Shown here piece after piece: positions 12,526-23,566 of a DNA stretch of 64,000 nucleotides (position 1 is the first letter of the stretch; every line of letters begins with the position of its first letter). The notes beneath the pieces are model-generated. The model did no database searches. It had not been told where the DNA came from and saw only the letters and a program-made list of their open reading frames with translations. A program made the translations under genes and the position numbers. Source of the DNA: Sequoia sempervirens (lineage: Eukaryota; Streptophyta; Pinopsida; Cupressales; Cupressaceae); assembly GCA_007258455.2 (NCBI GenBank), contig VDFB02000001.1, positions 11,388,754 through 11,452,753 of the forward strand. Reading direction: 5' to 3'.

Positions 12526-12621
12526 TGTCACTAAAGAATCTATTTGCAATTATGAATAGTGAACTTAAATACCAAGTTAAACACTCAGATTTCATAATTG
12601 CAAACAGATTCTTTAGTGACA
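12526..12621. repeat. 31-bp inverted repeat with 34-base loop
   Basis: Left arm 12526-12556 starts TGTCACTAAAGAATCT. The right arm 12591-12621 is its reverse complement with one mismatch. It lies just upstream of the gag-like ORF. The right arm, read on the minus strand, and the left arm, read on the plus strand, both give MSLKNLFAIM-like translations. This suggests that a gag 5' segment was copied in inverted orientation. Confidence 0.85.
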
Positions 12622-12639
12622 TGTATTTTTGTAATCTAT

Positions 12640-13440
12640 GGATGTCCTTGAAATCTTTGTTTGATGTTTCAAGTTGTGTGTTTGGTGATGATCCTAATAG
12701 AATTTGACACATTCATGAGTCTTTACCTCCTAATGAATGTCCTCATGAGATAGATATATTAGGCCAAGATAAAGATATAATGCAAGAATTCATACAAAAT
12801 TTCTTGAGTAATCTTGAGAAAAATGCATCCTTCCATCCCTTCATGAAACAACCAACACCTCCTATCATACCACCACTTGACATGTTCAACCTTTTACATC
12901 CCAAACTTAAATTACAAAGCAAACCTCAACCACCAACCTTGAAGGAACTTATTCACAATGACAACATTCATACTCTTATGTCCCATGCCCATAAAGTTAC
13001 TGATGCACCTATCAACTTAGAAGAGCATTATGGTCAAGGCTTTAGAATTTTAAGAAAACAAGGATATGACATAACGAATGAGGATGAGATATATCAATTT
13101 CTAGAAAAAAAATGACCGAAAGATACCAAGGGATTAGGATATCAAGATCCTTCCCCTCCACATCAAGCAACTACTCAATCAAGTAAGAAAACCAAGCCCT
13201 ATAAACTTAAGAAGGTACCATTTTTTACATACTATAATCAAGACCGAGTAGACCCTAGATAAACTTCTCCACCTAGGATTGATTACATTACCACCTATTT
13301 AAGAAAACAAAAAAGGAAAAAAGTACAAACATGTCTTATTGTGCATATCATAGAACTCTTAGGCATCTTACTGATGAGTGACATGCTTTAAAGAAGGTTT
13401 TATATGAATTTAATATTATTGATATAATTGGCTAGCATGC
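12640..13440 (+). pseudogene. gag-like remnant of Tat-type gypsy
   Basis: The longest open part is 12780-13115 (111 codons), with a Pro-rich centre and the motif GQGFRILRKQGYD near its end. After a stop, the same region continues to KGLGYQDPSP. In another frame at about 13331-13400, CAYHRTLRHLTDE is followed by a stop and HALKK. This fits the CX2HX4HX4C zinc knuckle of Tat-type gag (CxYH...GHxTxxCxxLK) with the last Cys turned into TGA. Frames change at least once and several stops are present. Confidence 0.65.
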
Positions 13441-15026
13441 ACACACTTTGCTCCTTGCCATGTGATAGTTGTAGAATCTTAGTATACTCACTATTACATG
13501 TATTACACTTTATGCAACTCATTTCTCCATATTGCAAGGAGCACCATATCATCATTTATCTTGGCTCATCCTTGTCCTACATTTGGGGGAGGGCAAGGGG
13601 TTAGGTAGCCTTGTACTATCACAACAATTATTGTGATCCCTTTGGCTAGTTATCTTCCTTCCATATAAGATGAGCAAGATTGGGATGCAGACGACGTGCT
13701 TTAGGTTGGATTGCATGTGACATATTTCCTTTCTTTTATTTTATGTTCTTTGTGATTGCATGCATGTAATGTGATCCCGCATATCGTGTTGCTTGGTATG
13801 TATTTATGTTTTTGATCTTTCTTTGGATGACCCTTGTTATTTCATTGGTGTAAGGATACAAAGGAAGTGAATTTTTCATGACATTCTTCTATTTGTATCT
13901 ACATTCTTCTATCTATCATAAACATTGTCTTTTCTTTTATCTTGTGTTTTCCTTTTGGGGAGGATGCAAGGCATTGAGACATCTAGGTCTCTTCCATGTT
14001 AACCCAAAAGCTTTTATTTTCTTTCACTCTCTATGTGTCATTCTTCCATTGTGTTCATTATTCTACGAGTATTTGGGGAATGATGATAGTTCTGAGCTCT
14101 ATTATATCACTGTAGCAAAGACATACGTTGACCCCAAATTCCTGGATCCCTTATGTGTTATCTTTTGAGATTGTATGTGGGGGAAACTCTTCTTCATGAA
14201 GCAACTTTATTTGGAAACATATAATTGGCATAAGGTTTTCTAAATAAGCTTGCATTTCCCTTTTATCAATTGGCATTTATCATTTCTACTTTAAAGTAAT
14301 TGCTTATAGCATTGTGTTTAGCAATTCCTTTAAAGTGGGGGCATACATTGACATTATTTCATTATGGAATTTGCACCTCCTATGGTGAATTTCATTTTTA
14401 ATTTGACATTTTGCTTCACTTTTGTTCACAGGAGTTGAACTTAGTGAGTGTTGACATAGCATCTTGATCATTTTGTGGCACCTAATCAAAGCTATCATGG
14501 AGTATAGCTTTTGGTATGGTTGATGTATGGGTACACATTTTGTGATGAATTTTCCCATCTGCCACCATGATGACTTAAGTGTGTGTTTCTCATTTTTTTC
14601 CTTTAGGACTCATCTAGTGTATATCGGATTGCACTAGCCCTTGTGAGGGTATTTTTTTGGATAAACAACTTAGGCTTGATCCATCCTTTTGGAAAAAAAA
14701 ATGAGGCTTGATCCATCCTTTTGGATAAACAATTGAGGCTTGATCCATCTTTTCAGACAAACAATTGAGGCTTGATACATCTTTTTTTCTTTTTACACTA
14801 GCATTAACATTGTATTCTTGTGTATCTTGCCTTATTGCACATATCTTACATGCATGTGTTTCCTTTGTGCTTATGTTGGTTTTCCATGGGATCTTGGATC
14901 TTGGGGGATTGATCACCCTCCTTGATCTTTGTCATCCTATCTCATTAATATTTGTGCACTTGGACCTCTCTTGATACACATTTGTCTACTTTAGTGTGAG
15001 TTTGAGCGTAAGTTCATACTCTCACT
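13441..15026. other. LARD internal non-coding region
   Basis: No pol domain is readable in any frame. Short ORFs are T-rich, Phe/Leu/His-rich products without family motifs. A short tandem repeat lies at 14659-14782 (separate entry). The rest carries no recognisable signal. Confidence 0.6.
14659..14782 (+). repeat. short tandem repeat, four units
   Basis: The phrase GAGGCTTGATCCATCCTTTT is repeated four times with spacers of the type GGATAAACAATT. The period is about 35-41 bases, with base changes between copies. Confidence 0.75.
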
Positions 15027-15041
15027 AAAGTGGAGGCTGAA
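15027..15041 (+). promoter_or_regulatory. polypurine tract of LARD-like element
   Basis: AAAGTGGAGGCTGAA immediately upstream of the right LTR start at 15042. Confidence 0.55.
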
Positions 15042-16377
15042 TGTAGTATAGACAACTGTATACCTTTACAATTTCACACTATGTTTGGGTCATTTAATTT
15101 ATTTGAATTAATTAAGCTTCTAATTTACCAAATTATACATTCCACATTAAATAAATGCAATCAATAATTAAATCACCATGGAATATATGTTTCTTGAACT
15201 TATAGGCTAGGATGGGTCCCCTTTAAGTGCCAAGACACATTTTAAAATATATTTTTTATGACATTTTAATGACTCAAATTCAACTTGTAGTTGTCGGCTT
15301 TTAAAATCTAATTTTTGGGAAATTAGATAAACACTTATAAATACGTGGTCTTTTTATCATTTAAAGTCTAATAGGAATCATCTAGCATTAAGGTAAAACT
15401 TCAAGAGAAAATATCATTGTCAAAAGCATTCAATAGTAGATTTATCAATCATTTGTTGTAGCAATCAAGATCCTAATATCATGTCCAAGTTTATGTGTGT
15501 TCATGCCATCTTGTGAAGGCTAATATACATTGTTGATCCTAAAGCATCCAAGCATTTCAAGTATCCAAATCAATCAAGCAAAGCAAAATTAAATTCATTT
15601 GGAGAAATATGTTTGACTTTGGTCCTCTAAAGGAAGTCATTGAAGGGTGGTGAGTTGTAGCAAGCATTGTTCATTCATCATTTCCTTACTTTTTCATTAT
15701 CTTTCTATCAAGGTTTAATTACTAAATTGGGGTTTGAACAAGGCAAACCCCCATACAAACAAAACATTTTTTCTTCTTTACATATGTGCAAATTACAGGT
15801 TGATGAAGAATTGAAGAAATTTTGAAGGAGCCATTTTTCATTATTGCACAAGTTGCCATCATTGTTGTCAATCCACAGAAACTAGGTTGTAGAATTTATT
15901 CATGACTTTCCGACAGTGGGACCTATGTCAAACAGAAGCCAATATCTAGCATCAGAGGACTGTCAAAAGTTATTTTGGAAGCCCTAACAAGGACCCATTC
16001 GCCCAAGGGCTAACCAATCCCTTAGCAGGTTTTAAAATCAACTTTTGGTGAAAGGTACATGCCATCAAACCCTTTTTAGATCTACCTGTAAGCTGTCATT
16101 TTCATTTCTGTACATTTTGGAATTTGCATTTTATGTATTAGGTCTCATTGTTCATTTAGTTTGAGAACTTCAAATCATTTTCATTTGTCTCTAGATCTTT
16201 CCTATTGTCCTAAGGATTGAGGTCCAAGTTTGATTGGCTCACCATTGAGGTTTAAAGTCAATCTTCACACCTGGTGATCTCTTTCCTAATGAAATCCCTA
16301 AGGAAAAACACTTATTGAGATTTCTAAGTTTTAAAGCATCCATTTAAAACCTTGGGGATCCCTTTCCCCACATTTCA
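15042..16377 (+). repeat. right LTR of LARD-like element
   Basis: 1336 bp, TGTAGTATAGAC...CATTTCA, collinear with the left LTR. It is followed by ATAGG, the presumed target-site duplication. Confidence 0.8.
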
Positions 16378-19091
16378 ATAGGGAAAATGATAGAGTACAT
16401 AATAGAGAAATAAATCCTACCACAAACCACTACAAGAGGGTTGTGAATCCCTTGCCTAATAATTAATCTCTAAGAAGTAGGTTAAAATGTAAGGGACACA
16501 TACTATTAAAAAAATATATGTATACGATAAAATATTATGTAATAAATAGGAGAGAGATACTTTAAGAGATAGAAGATATAGAAAGATATAGAGAAGATAA
16601 AAGAATTGTGCATAAGACACTGAGTATAAGAAAATAGAAATATAGTAGATATGGAGTTGGTTAATAAATGGTGTATCATGGATGTTCTTTAAATTATGTT
16701 TATATTTTATTGATTTATCTGTTCCTCATTATGCACTAATTCCTGATCCCTCTTTATTATGAGTCTAGGGTATAAATACAACTCATAGAGAAACTTGGGG
16801 CACGTAAATCTAGTATGCGATTCCCCAAATCTTGCTAACACCCACCTTCTCCCATCTTCTCTTCTTGACCAAGCCTAATCCACCCCCTATCATTTCCCTA
16901 CATCACATGCCCATCCACCCATCCACCCTCTTGGATTCAATATTGTACTGATTACCACATCATGTATTATATGTGTGTTTTATTTAATTGTCTATATATT
17001 TTTGTTTACTACTTATGGTTCCAATGTTCCATATACCTTTATCTTTTGGTCACCATTATTTTCCATGTTATGGTGTGACCTAATAACATACCTATTGGAA
17101 AATTGTGTTATTTACAATATGTGCATTTTACATGAATCCTCTACTCACATGGCATGCCATAATCATGGTCCCTTGTGTCATGGTGCATAACATTGGTTCT
17201 ATAATAAATAATATGTTTTTTGTAGAATATGTTACTTTGAAAAATTCATCATTTTCCATCATCTTCCTTCATCCTTCACCCATTTCATACCTCACTCATT
17301 AATTTATATCTCCATCCCTTTCACATCACTCCCTTCTCTCACATTCATCCTCTATCCATACATCATATACCATCATCATCACAAAAATAATCTTGAGACA
17401 TCGCAATCAAACATATACACCCATGAAATTTAGCACCATCCAATCAATATCAATTAGCATATCAAATTATCATCAAATTATCTATCTACATCATACAACC
17501 ACAGTGTCTACATCATACTAGTCTCATTGTCTCAAATGATACATCATCCCCCAACATGGCACATCACCCCATATGCCCAAGTCTCTTTAATCCTTTCAAG
17601 AGACCCCTTGAGCCCTATTTAACTTGACAACTCTCTTGAGGTGGCATCACCTTCAACCCAATATCCTTATTATTTTTTAGGAAATTGGGATAATTTGTCA
17701 TCGTAACCTCATCCTTTCTACTTTTTATTATTTTTTGACACAATTCCTCTTTTTCTAGTTTGACACTATATTCAAGAGGGGAAAAATACATACATCCCAA
17801 ATTTATTTCTAATTCTTAGTCCTTGTAATGTCATAAAATCACACCCCTTGCAATTTCACTTACATTTTTGCATCCACTTTAGTGTCCACTCCCTTAGCAT
17901 TTGTGTAGGCTCATTTTAGCCCTTGCATTAGCCTTTTCCCTTCTCAAGATGTTCAGGACCCCTTTTCAACAACTACCTTTGTGTGTCAACTTTGTGTAAA
18001 ACCTAGTGCTTTTCTCATTCTTATCATTTTGTAGCGTGATGTGTCTGGACACTAGCGTGCCACATAGACATACATGTGTTGTGCTAGTGTCCCACAACAT
18101 TTTGATGTTCAAACAACCATTTTTGAGTGACTTGCCACTTGTCACTTACTTTTGTCAGTGGTAATGACTCGGGATGCCTTGCAACAACTCGAGAACCTTC
18201 TTTTCCCTCCTATTCTCTCTTTTAAATCTATATTTTCAATCCTCTTGCTCTCGCTATGATTTAATTCCTCTCTTGGCTTCTCTCTCAAATCTTCTTTGGT
18301 CTTTCTCTCTTGCTCTCTTGCTTGCACAACTCTCTTTCTTGCTACAACATTCTAAAAATCTCACATTCTCACAACATTCACTACTACTCTCTTGGCTTTG
18401 TAGTTATCTCTCTCTCTGTGGCTTCCTCAAGCCTTACATGTGATATCTCTCTTATCTTGTGTTTTTGAGCATCTTGGGATTTCTCACATCCCGTCTATGT
18501 ATCATCTATCTCATCTATTTATCTATTTCAGTGTCTATTATTCTATCTATTTGGTTGTTTGTGGAGGTGGGAACACTATAGTGAGGGTTTGATTGAGGCA
18601 AGCCCCTAAATAGCCCCAACATTTTCCTTGGTCTTATGTGTGCAGATATTGGAGATATTCATTTGCTGGAGGCTTCAGTGCTTGGTCCACTATGAGTTCC
18701 TTTCTCCTCTTTAGTTTTATCATTTACATTTCATTTAGTCTACCTTATTTCAATCCTATTACTTTTTGTTATTTTCCCACATTCTCAAAAGAGTTCTCAG
18801 CGGTCAGGGTAGAAGTAGCTACTTTGTGTTTTCTGGGACATTCTTACTTTTCAATTTGCACGAAATGCCAACACACCTATGGGACACCAATGCATCGTGG
18901 TGTTGTCTGTGTGTTGTGCTTCCGTCCTTTGGCTAAAAACTCGCTAGTCTGTTTGGGAAACTTTTGTGACCTATTCATTCCAATTTTGGAACTCTCATTG
19001 AGGTAGTTTGAGGTAGTTTAGGGAAGTTTTTTCCTTGTGATTCTCTTGGTAATCAAGAGACTGGTGGGTAGCGAATCCCCCTTCTCTACAG
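16378..19091. other. no gene; LTR-like non-coding sequence
   Basis: No coding region I believe. A TATAAATACA box at about 16770 is followed by C/T-rich sequence and could belong to an old LTR. A perfect 10-bp inverted repeat GGACACTAGC/GCTAGTGTCC lies at 18047-18056 and 18083-18092. The stretch 18190-18450 is CTCTT-rich. The ORF at 18638-19006 has no family motif and I treat it as chance. Confidence 0.45.
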
Positions 19092-20324
19092 TACTAATTT
19101 CCTATAAATTAATTACCTTTATAATTACCATTCTCCATTAATTAATTTGATCAATTTATTCCTCTTTAAACCTCTAAATTTAACTAATTAAATTAACTTA
19201 ATCAATTAGTTCCTTAGCTCCTAATTCCTTCAACTAATCAATTAATTAATAAATGTTCAATTAATTTATTAGGATAATTAATCCCCTCCTAACAATTTCC
19301 TCTAATTTAATAATCCATATCATAACTAATGGGGAAAAGGAATTTTTCCTTTAAATCTCAATTATCTAATCAACAGGGATCAAAATATTGACCTTTCATT
19401 TCCTTATATGTGTCCTCAACCTATTCCATGCTCACACATTTAGCATGCTTGAATCATCCTACTCCTTGTTAATACATATGCGAGCATGCCAACTTGGATG
19501 AATTTCCCCTCATAACAATTTCCTCTAATTTAATAATCCATATCATAACTAATGGGGCAAAGGACTTTTTCCTTTAAATCTCAATTATCTAATCATCAGG
19601 GATCAAAGTATCGACCTTTCATTTCCTTATATGTGTCCTCAACCTATTCCATGCTCACACATTTAGCATGCTTGAATCATCCTACTCCTTGTTAATACAT
19701 ATGTGAGCATGCCAACTTGGAGGAATTTTAGCCCTCCATCTCATCCCTTGTAATATTGACTCATCCTCACTCTATGCTCACACAAGTGTGGACATGCTTT
19801 CCACACATGCCACCTCCATGCTCACAACAAGTGTGAGCATGCTTGACCGTTCACCTCATCTTCTAATTTTCATACACTTGCTCTCATATCCTATCATCTC
19901 ATGATTTAGTGAAATCTCCTCTATTGATAGAGTATCTTACATCCTCTTGTGACACTTGTCAAGATTCCAAGAGGCTTGCATGTGCAAGTTAATCTTGGCC
20001 CTTGATCTCATCTTTTCATTTTAGCCCTCCATTTTCCATTTGAAAAATCTATTTAAGAGAGGCTCATCTCTCTCATATCAAGGAATCAATTATACACTAA
20101 CCTTATGTTGTCAAATTGAGTAATTTCTAAGCTTAAGAGCATCAACATATCACCATCCATCTTGGAGCACATCTAAAACAATCATGGAGGTTCGATGCTT
20201 TGGTTTGTCGTACTTTGCATTATTTTTTGTCTTCATTTGTTCTATCTTGAGTGTATCTTTCTATTTGAGTTTTAGGTTTCATTGTATTTAACTCATCCTT
20301 TGTGGCTCAAATTGTGGGTCCACA
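19092..20324 (+). repeat. isolated gypsy-type LTR (solo or truncated)
   Basis: It resembles the LTR at 6671-7965. It has an AATTAATTTAATT-rich start, later passages on small-scale motifs, a TATTTAAGA box at about 20050, a GGAGCACATCTAAAACAATCA passage (compare GGAGCACATTTGAAGCAATCA), and an end GTGGGTCCACA aligning with TTGGTTCTACA. No internal region follows. The left boundary is uncertain because no clear TG start or TSD was found. Confidence 0.55.
19284..19729 (+). repeat. 223-bp tandem duplication inside LTR
   Basis: Units 19284-19506 and 19507-19729 are nearly identical (for example TCCTCTAATTTAATAATCC at 19299 and 19522). They differ at only a handful of positions by eye, so the duplication is younger than the decay of the LTR around it. 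Confidence 0.9.
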
Positions 20325-20544
20325 CATTTATTTTTGACATTTTTTTCTCCCACAAGTTAACTTTTATTTGCTACATATTTATTCATAGACAATAGTGTCC
20401 TTGAGACATGAATTAATGATTAAAGTTAATTATTTTATATAATTAAACTTATAATTCTCTCGAATCTTTGAAACTAATATAAATCTCAAGTATGCTTCCA
20501 TTTTATTTGCATTTATATAATTATTATATTTTATATAAATCAAT

Positions 20545-20935
20545 ATTTTTTTTTAAACATATACTCTTAACTATACAATGAATGCTAACATAATTGAAAA
20601 TAAAGAAAAAACCCATTAACTTAAAAAACTAGCTACTTAAATTTCCTTAATTAAAAAATAACAAAATAATTTAATGACCTTGCTCTATTAATGAAATTGA
20701 ATTGCTCTTAAAGAACCCCAAAAATCAAATCTTATTGATTACATAAATCCCAACATATAAGAAAATGGAATAAAATATTGTACTCTAAACAAAATTGGTT
20801 GACTCTAAAGACACAATTGTTTATAAACCAAATAATCAATTAACCTCTAACCAAAATAAATAAATAAAAATTGTAAGTTATTTTCATTCTCTCTATTTAA
20901 AGAAAACATAACGATCATAAACCTCTATTCACGTC
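20545..20935 (+). repeat. duplicate of the mTERF gene 5' flank, distal copy
   Basis: About 390 bases align collinearly with 22020-22395. Shared landmarks include TCTATTAATGAAATTGAATT, CACCTCTAACC/AACCTCTAACC plus AAAATAAATAAATAAA, and AAAGAAAAC...GATCA.AAACCTC. The similarity stops just past the position of the upstream ATG of the mTERF gene. This copy has CGATCAT there, with no ATG and no mTERF coding sequence after it. Confidence 0.8.
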
Positions 20936-22019
20936 CGAATATGGTTGCCAAGAAACCATTTGCATACGTTGTCAAAATCATGAACATGCAAAACAACATT
21001 AAGAACATGATAGTTACCTCATGAACAACTTTTAATATGAATTTGTTAGGACATCTCAAATTCATTTTCCTATACTTCCAAGCCAACAACTCGAACATCA
21101 AATGTTTGGCCACGTTGGTTGGCAACCATATAAATATGAAAGAAAAAATCAACTCAAAAGTGTTAGAAACTAAGAGAACTTAGAATAAATGTGAAAATCT
21201 CATGTGCTTGACTGGAAAGCATTATAAAACAAGGGTGAAAAGGACAAGATAATGATATAGACCAAGCCAAACTAAAATCATCCTTCTTTATAGATTCTTT
21301 CAATTGTATGAGTAAATAATTTGTCAACAACTTTGTTCTTACTCTGCAATAACCATTACCTTGTTTATTAAACATTTTGATTATAAAAAATCACATGGTT
21401 TGACAATGTTTTTCACAATGTTTGTTGGTTCTTAAGACTCACACTTTTTTACACTTTCATATAAAAAACTCACTGAAATTATCTATTATTAATATGGACC
21501 ATTCATCACCATTTTCAACTTCAAATGCAAATTGACTCAACTAATCACCAATAAGAATGAACATAATGTATCTCTTGTTTCAATTATTGAAGGATGCTAG
21601 TTTTAGTCACAACTTTAGAAATACTTCTTTCTTTGTGACTAATCAAACATCCAATATTTCCAATGTTATATTATATATTCAAACGCAATCAAACAAATTT
21701 TAGATGATGGTGGAGCATGGCCAAATCCTAATTGAATATTGAGGCAATGTCCTATGTGATAAGTTAGATGTCTTAGATAAGTTTGCCTCAATAAATTTGT
21801 CGATTAATGTCGTTTCAAATAATTCTCTTGCATCACCATCTAAAATGGTTGCAAGCTCAACTGTGATTTCATGGGACAATTGAAAATTATTGCCGAATGC
21901 CTAATTTTTAGCTCGTGAATTCCCTTCAATATCCACATTGCCCTACTCTTCTTTGGGTAATGCTTTAATTGTTATGCTTTGCTCTTTTGTCGCTTCCATT
22001 TTCCTCTTGATTGAACATT
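20936..22019 (-). pseudogene. unrecognised decayed coding remnant, antisense
   Basis: Between the two flank copies the minus strand from 21999 reads MEATKEQSITIKALPKEE, a stop, GNVDIEGNSRAKN, a stop, then ELATILDGDARELFETTLID and on to about 21690. The amino-acid composition is gene-like. Further left, minus-strand ORFs at 21375-21163 and 21152-20925 are open but hydrophobic and have no motif I know. I cannot name the family. The stretch diverges from the mTERF gene and may be a relic of a neighbouring gene or an inserted fragment. Confidence 0.35.
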
Positions 22020-22395
22020 AAAATATTAAATTTTTAAATATTATATATACTTAATTGTACAATAAATATTAACATAAAAATTAAAACAAATCCATCAACA
22101 TAAAAAAACTAACTCTTAAATTTCTCTCAATTTAAAAAATAAAATAATTCAATAACCTTGATCTATTAATGAAATTGAATTGCTCTTAAAGAAACTGGAA
22201 AATCAAATCTTAATGACGAAAATCCCAACACAAGGAAAAAGAAATTCAAGATTATAACCTATACAAAATTAGCTATTACTAATAGACCAACAAGTCAATT
22301 CACCTCTAACCAAAATAAATAAATAAAATTAATAAGCTGTTTCCATCCTCTTTATTGAAAGAAAACTGAATGATCACAAACCTCAGTTTATTTCC
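22020..22395 (+). promoter_or_regulatory. mTERF gene 5' flank (proximal copy of duplication)
   Basis: AT-rich sequence upstream of, and slightly overlapping, the mTERF start. It is duplicated at 20545-20935. No obvious TATA box at a fixed distance stands out among the AT runs. The conservation between copies covers the presumed promoter and 5' leader. Confidence 0.5.
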
Positions 22396-22426
22396 AGGAA
22401 ACCCTAATCTATCTTGTAATTCTACC

Positions 22427-23566
22427 ATGAACTCCAAGTTTTGGAGCAGACTGACTGTTATGAATCCATTCCATTTTCGCAATGTGTTCTCAACTCTTGC
22501 CATTACCAATGCTCATTCGCAGAGCCTCTTTTCACAATTTGCCGCCTCTGAATTCAACATGTCTGCGGCCGACATCACTCGGATGTTCAAAGCCTACCCC
22601 AGATTACAGAAGCTTCAAACCCTTCACGACGTGGAACAGTTTATTCATATGTTGAACAAATACGGCTGCACTAAAGTCCAAATTGCCAATGTTATGAGGA
22701 ATAACCCCAAAGTTATCTGCTTAAGTTCAGAAAGAAAATTGGAGCCCAAGATCAAACTACTGGAAGATTTCGGTTTCGAGGGTCAAGCTCTGACGAAGCT
22801 TTTGACTTCGTCTGTCAGCATATTGGATCTCCCCCTCGAGAATAAACTTCGTCCCACTCTGGAGTTTCTGAAGAATGTATTTCAGTCCGAAGATCTGCTC
22901 GTTAAAGGCACGTTAAGAGCACCACGCATTCTCAGTTATAATTTGGAGAAGACCCTGAAGCCCTCGGTTGCTTTCTGGGAGGGATGGGGTTTTCGTGGGA
23001 CGGGGCTCTCCAGATTCTTAATGTTAAATCCACGCGTTCTGTCTCTCACTTCTCTTGCGCCTGCGCACGTTGATCTCGTTCACAAGATTGGCGCTGACAA
23101 GGAAAGCAAAATGTTCAAATATGTTGTAAGTAGAGTGGCTGTTAGCGGCATGGAAACGTTAGAGGCCAAGATAGAGAATCTCAAACTCTGCGGGCTGTCT
23201 GCAGAAGAAACCTGGCAACTACTTGGAACTGCCCCTCAAGTCCTTTCTCGCTCCTACGAAAGTATTATTGAAAAGGTGAACTTTATAGTTAATACTATGG
23301 AGTTCCCTGCAAATTATGTAGTGAAGCATCCGCTTGTGTTGCAATTCAGTTTGGAAAAGACTTTGAGGCCCAGGTTTCTAGTTTGGCAGAAAATCAAATA
23401 CATGAATGTTCTCGGCCTTTCCCTTTCGACTGTATTGCAAATGACAGAGGCAAGATTTGTTAGCAGGATTATAAAAGGGCATCCTGAATCTGAAACACTC
23501 TGGTCAATTTATGAAAATGCCATCTCTAATTCCCCCAACTGCACTAAGAGCTCAACCAAAAGTTAA
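22427..23566 (+). CDS. mTERF family protein, organelle-targeted
   Basis: Known: plant mTERF proteins act in mitochondria or chloroplasts, binding nucleic acid to affect organelle transcription, splicing or translation. Seen: an intact 379-codon intronless frame. Repeated helical motifs of about 35 residues (LEDFGFEGQALTKLLTSS, LKPSVAFWEGWGFRGTGLS, LKLCGLSAEETWQLL) each hold the family's Pro-containing turn (NNPKVI, NPRVLS, TAPQVLS, HPLVLQ). The N-terminal 35 residues are rich in Arg/Ser/Phe and lack acidic residues, as in a mitochondrial presequence. I chose the ATG at 22427 because ACCATGA is the better context. An in-frame ATG at 22370 would add 19 residues. Most plant mTERF genes lack introns, which fits. 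No defects seen. The precise member is not identifiable. Confidence 0.93.
   Translation: MNSKFWSRLTVMNPFHFRNVFSTLAITNAHSQSLFSQFAASEFNMSAADITRMFKAYPRLQKLQTLHDVEQFIHMLNKYGCTKVQIANVMRNNPKVICLSSERKLEPKIKLLEDFGFEGQALTKLLTSSVSILDLPLENKLRPTLEFLKNVFQSEDLLVKGTLRAPRILSYNLEKTLKPSVAFWEGWGFRGTGLSRFLMLNPRVLSLTSLAPAHVDLVHKIGADKESKMFKYVVSRVAVSGMETLEAKIENLKLCGLSAEETWQLLGTAPQVLSRSYESIIEKVNFIVNTMEFPANYVVKHPLVLQFSLEKTLRPRFLVWQKIKYMNVLGLSLSTVLQMTEARFVSRIIKGHPESETLWSIYENAISNSPNCTKSSTKS

Larger units (their letters stand above)
10880..16377 (+). mobile_element. complete LTR element without pol (LARD-like), gypsy-derived
   Basis: Two long direct repeats (10880-12224 and 15042-16377) match in order over their whole length, each starting TGTAGT and ending CATTTCA. 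The flanks carry GTAGG (10875-10879) and ATAGG (16378-16382), a 5-bp target-site duplication with one mismatch. The purine-rich AAAGTGGAGGCTGAA precedes the right LTR. The internal 2.8 kb holds a gag-like remnant but no protease, RT, RNase H or integrase. Size and content fit a large retrotransposon derivative that would depend on a partner for transposition. Confidence 0.82.

Noticed and set aside
18638..19006. 122-codon ORF (+)
   Set aside because: No family motif, hydrophobic T-rich composition, lies between LTR-like sequences.
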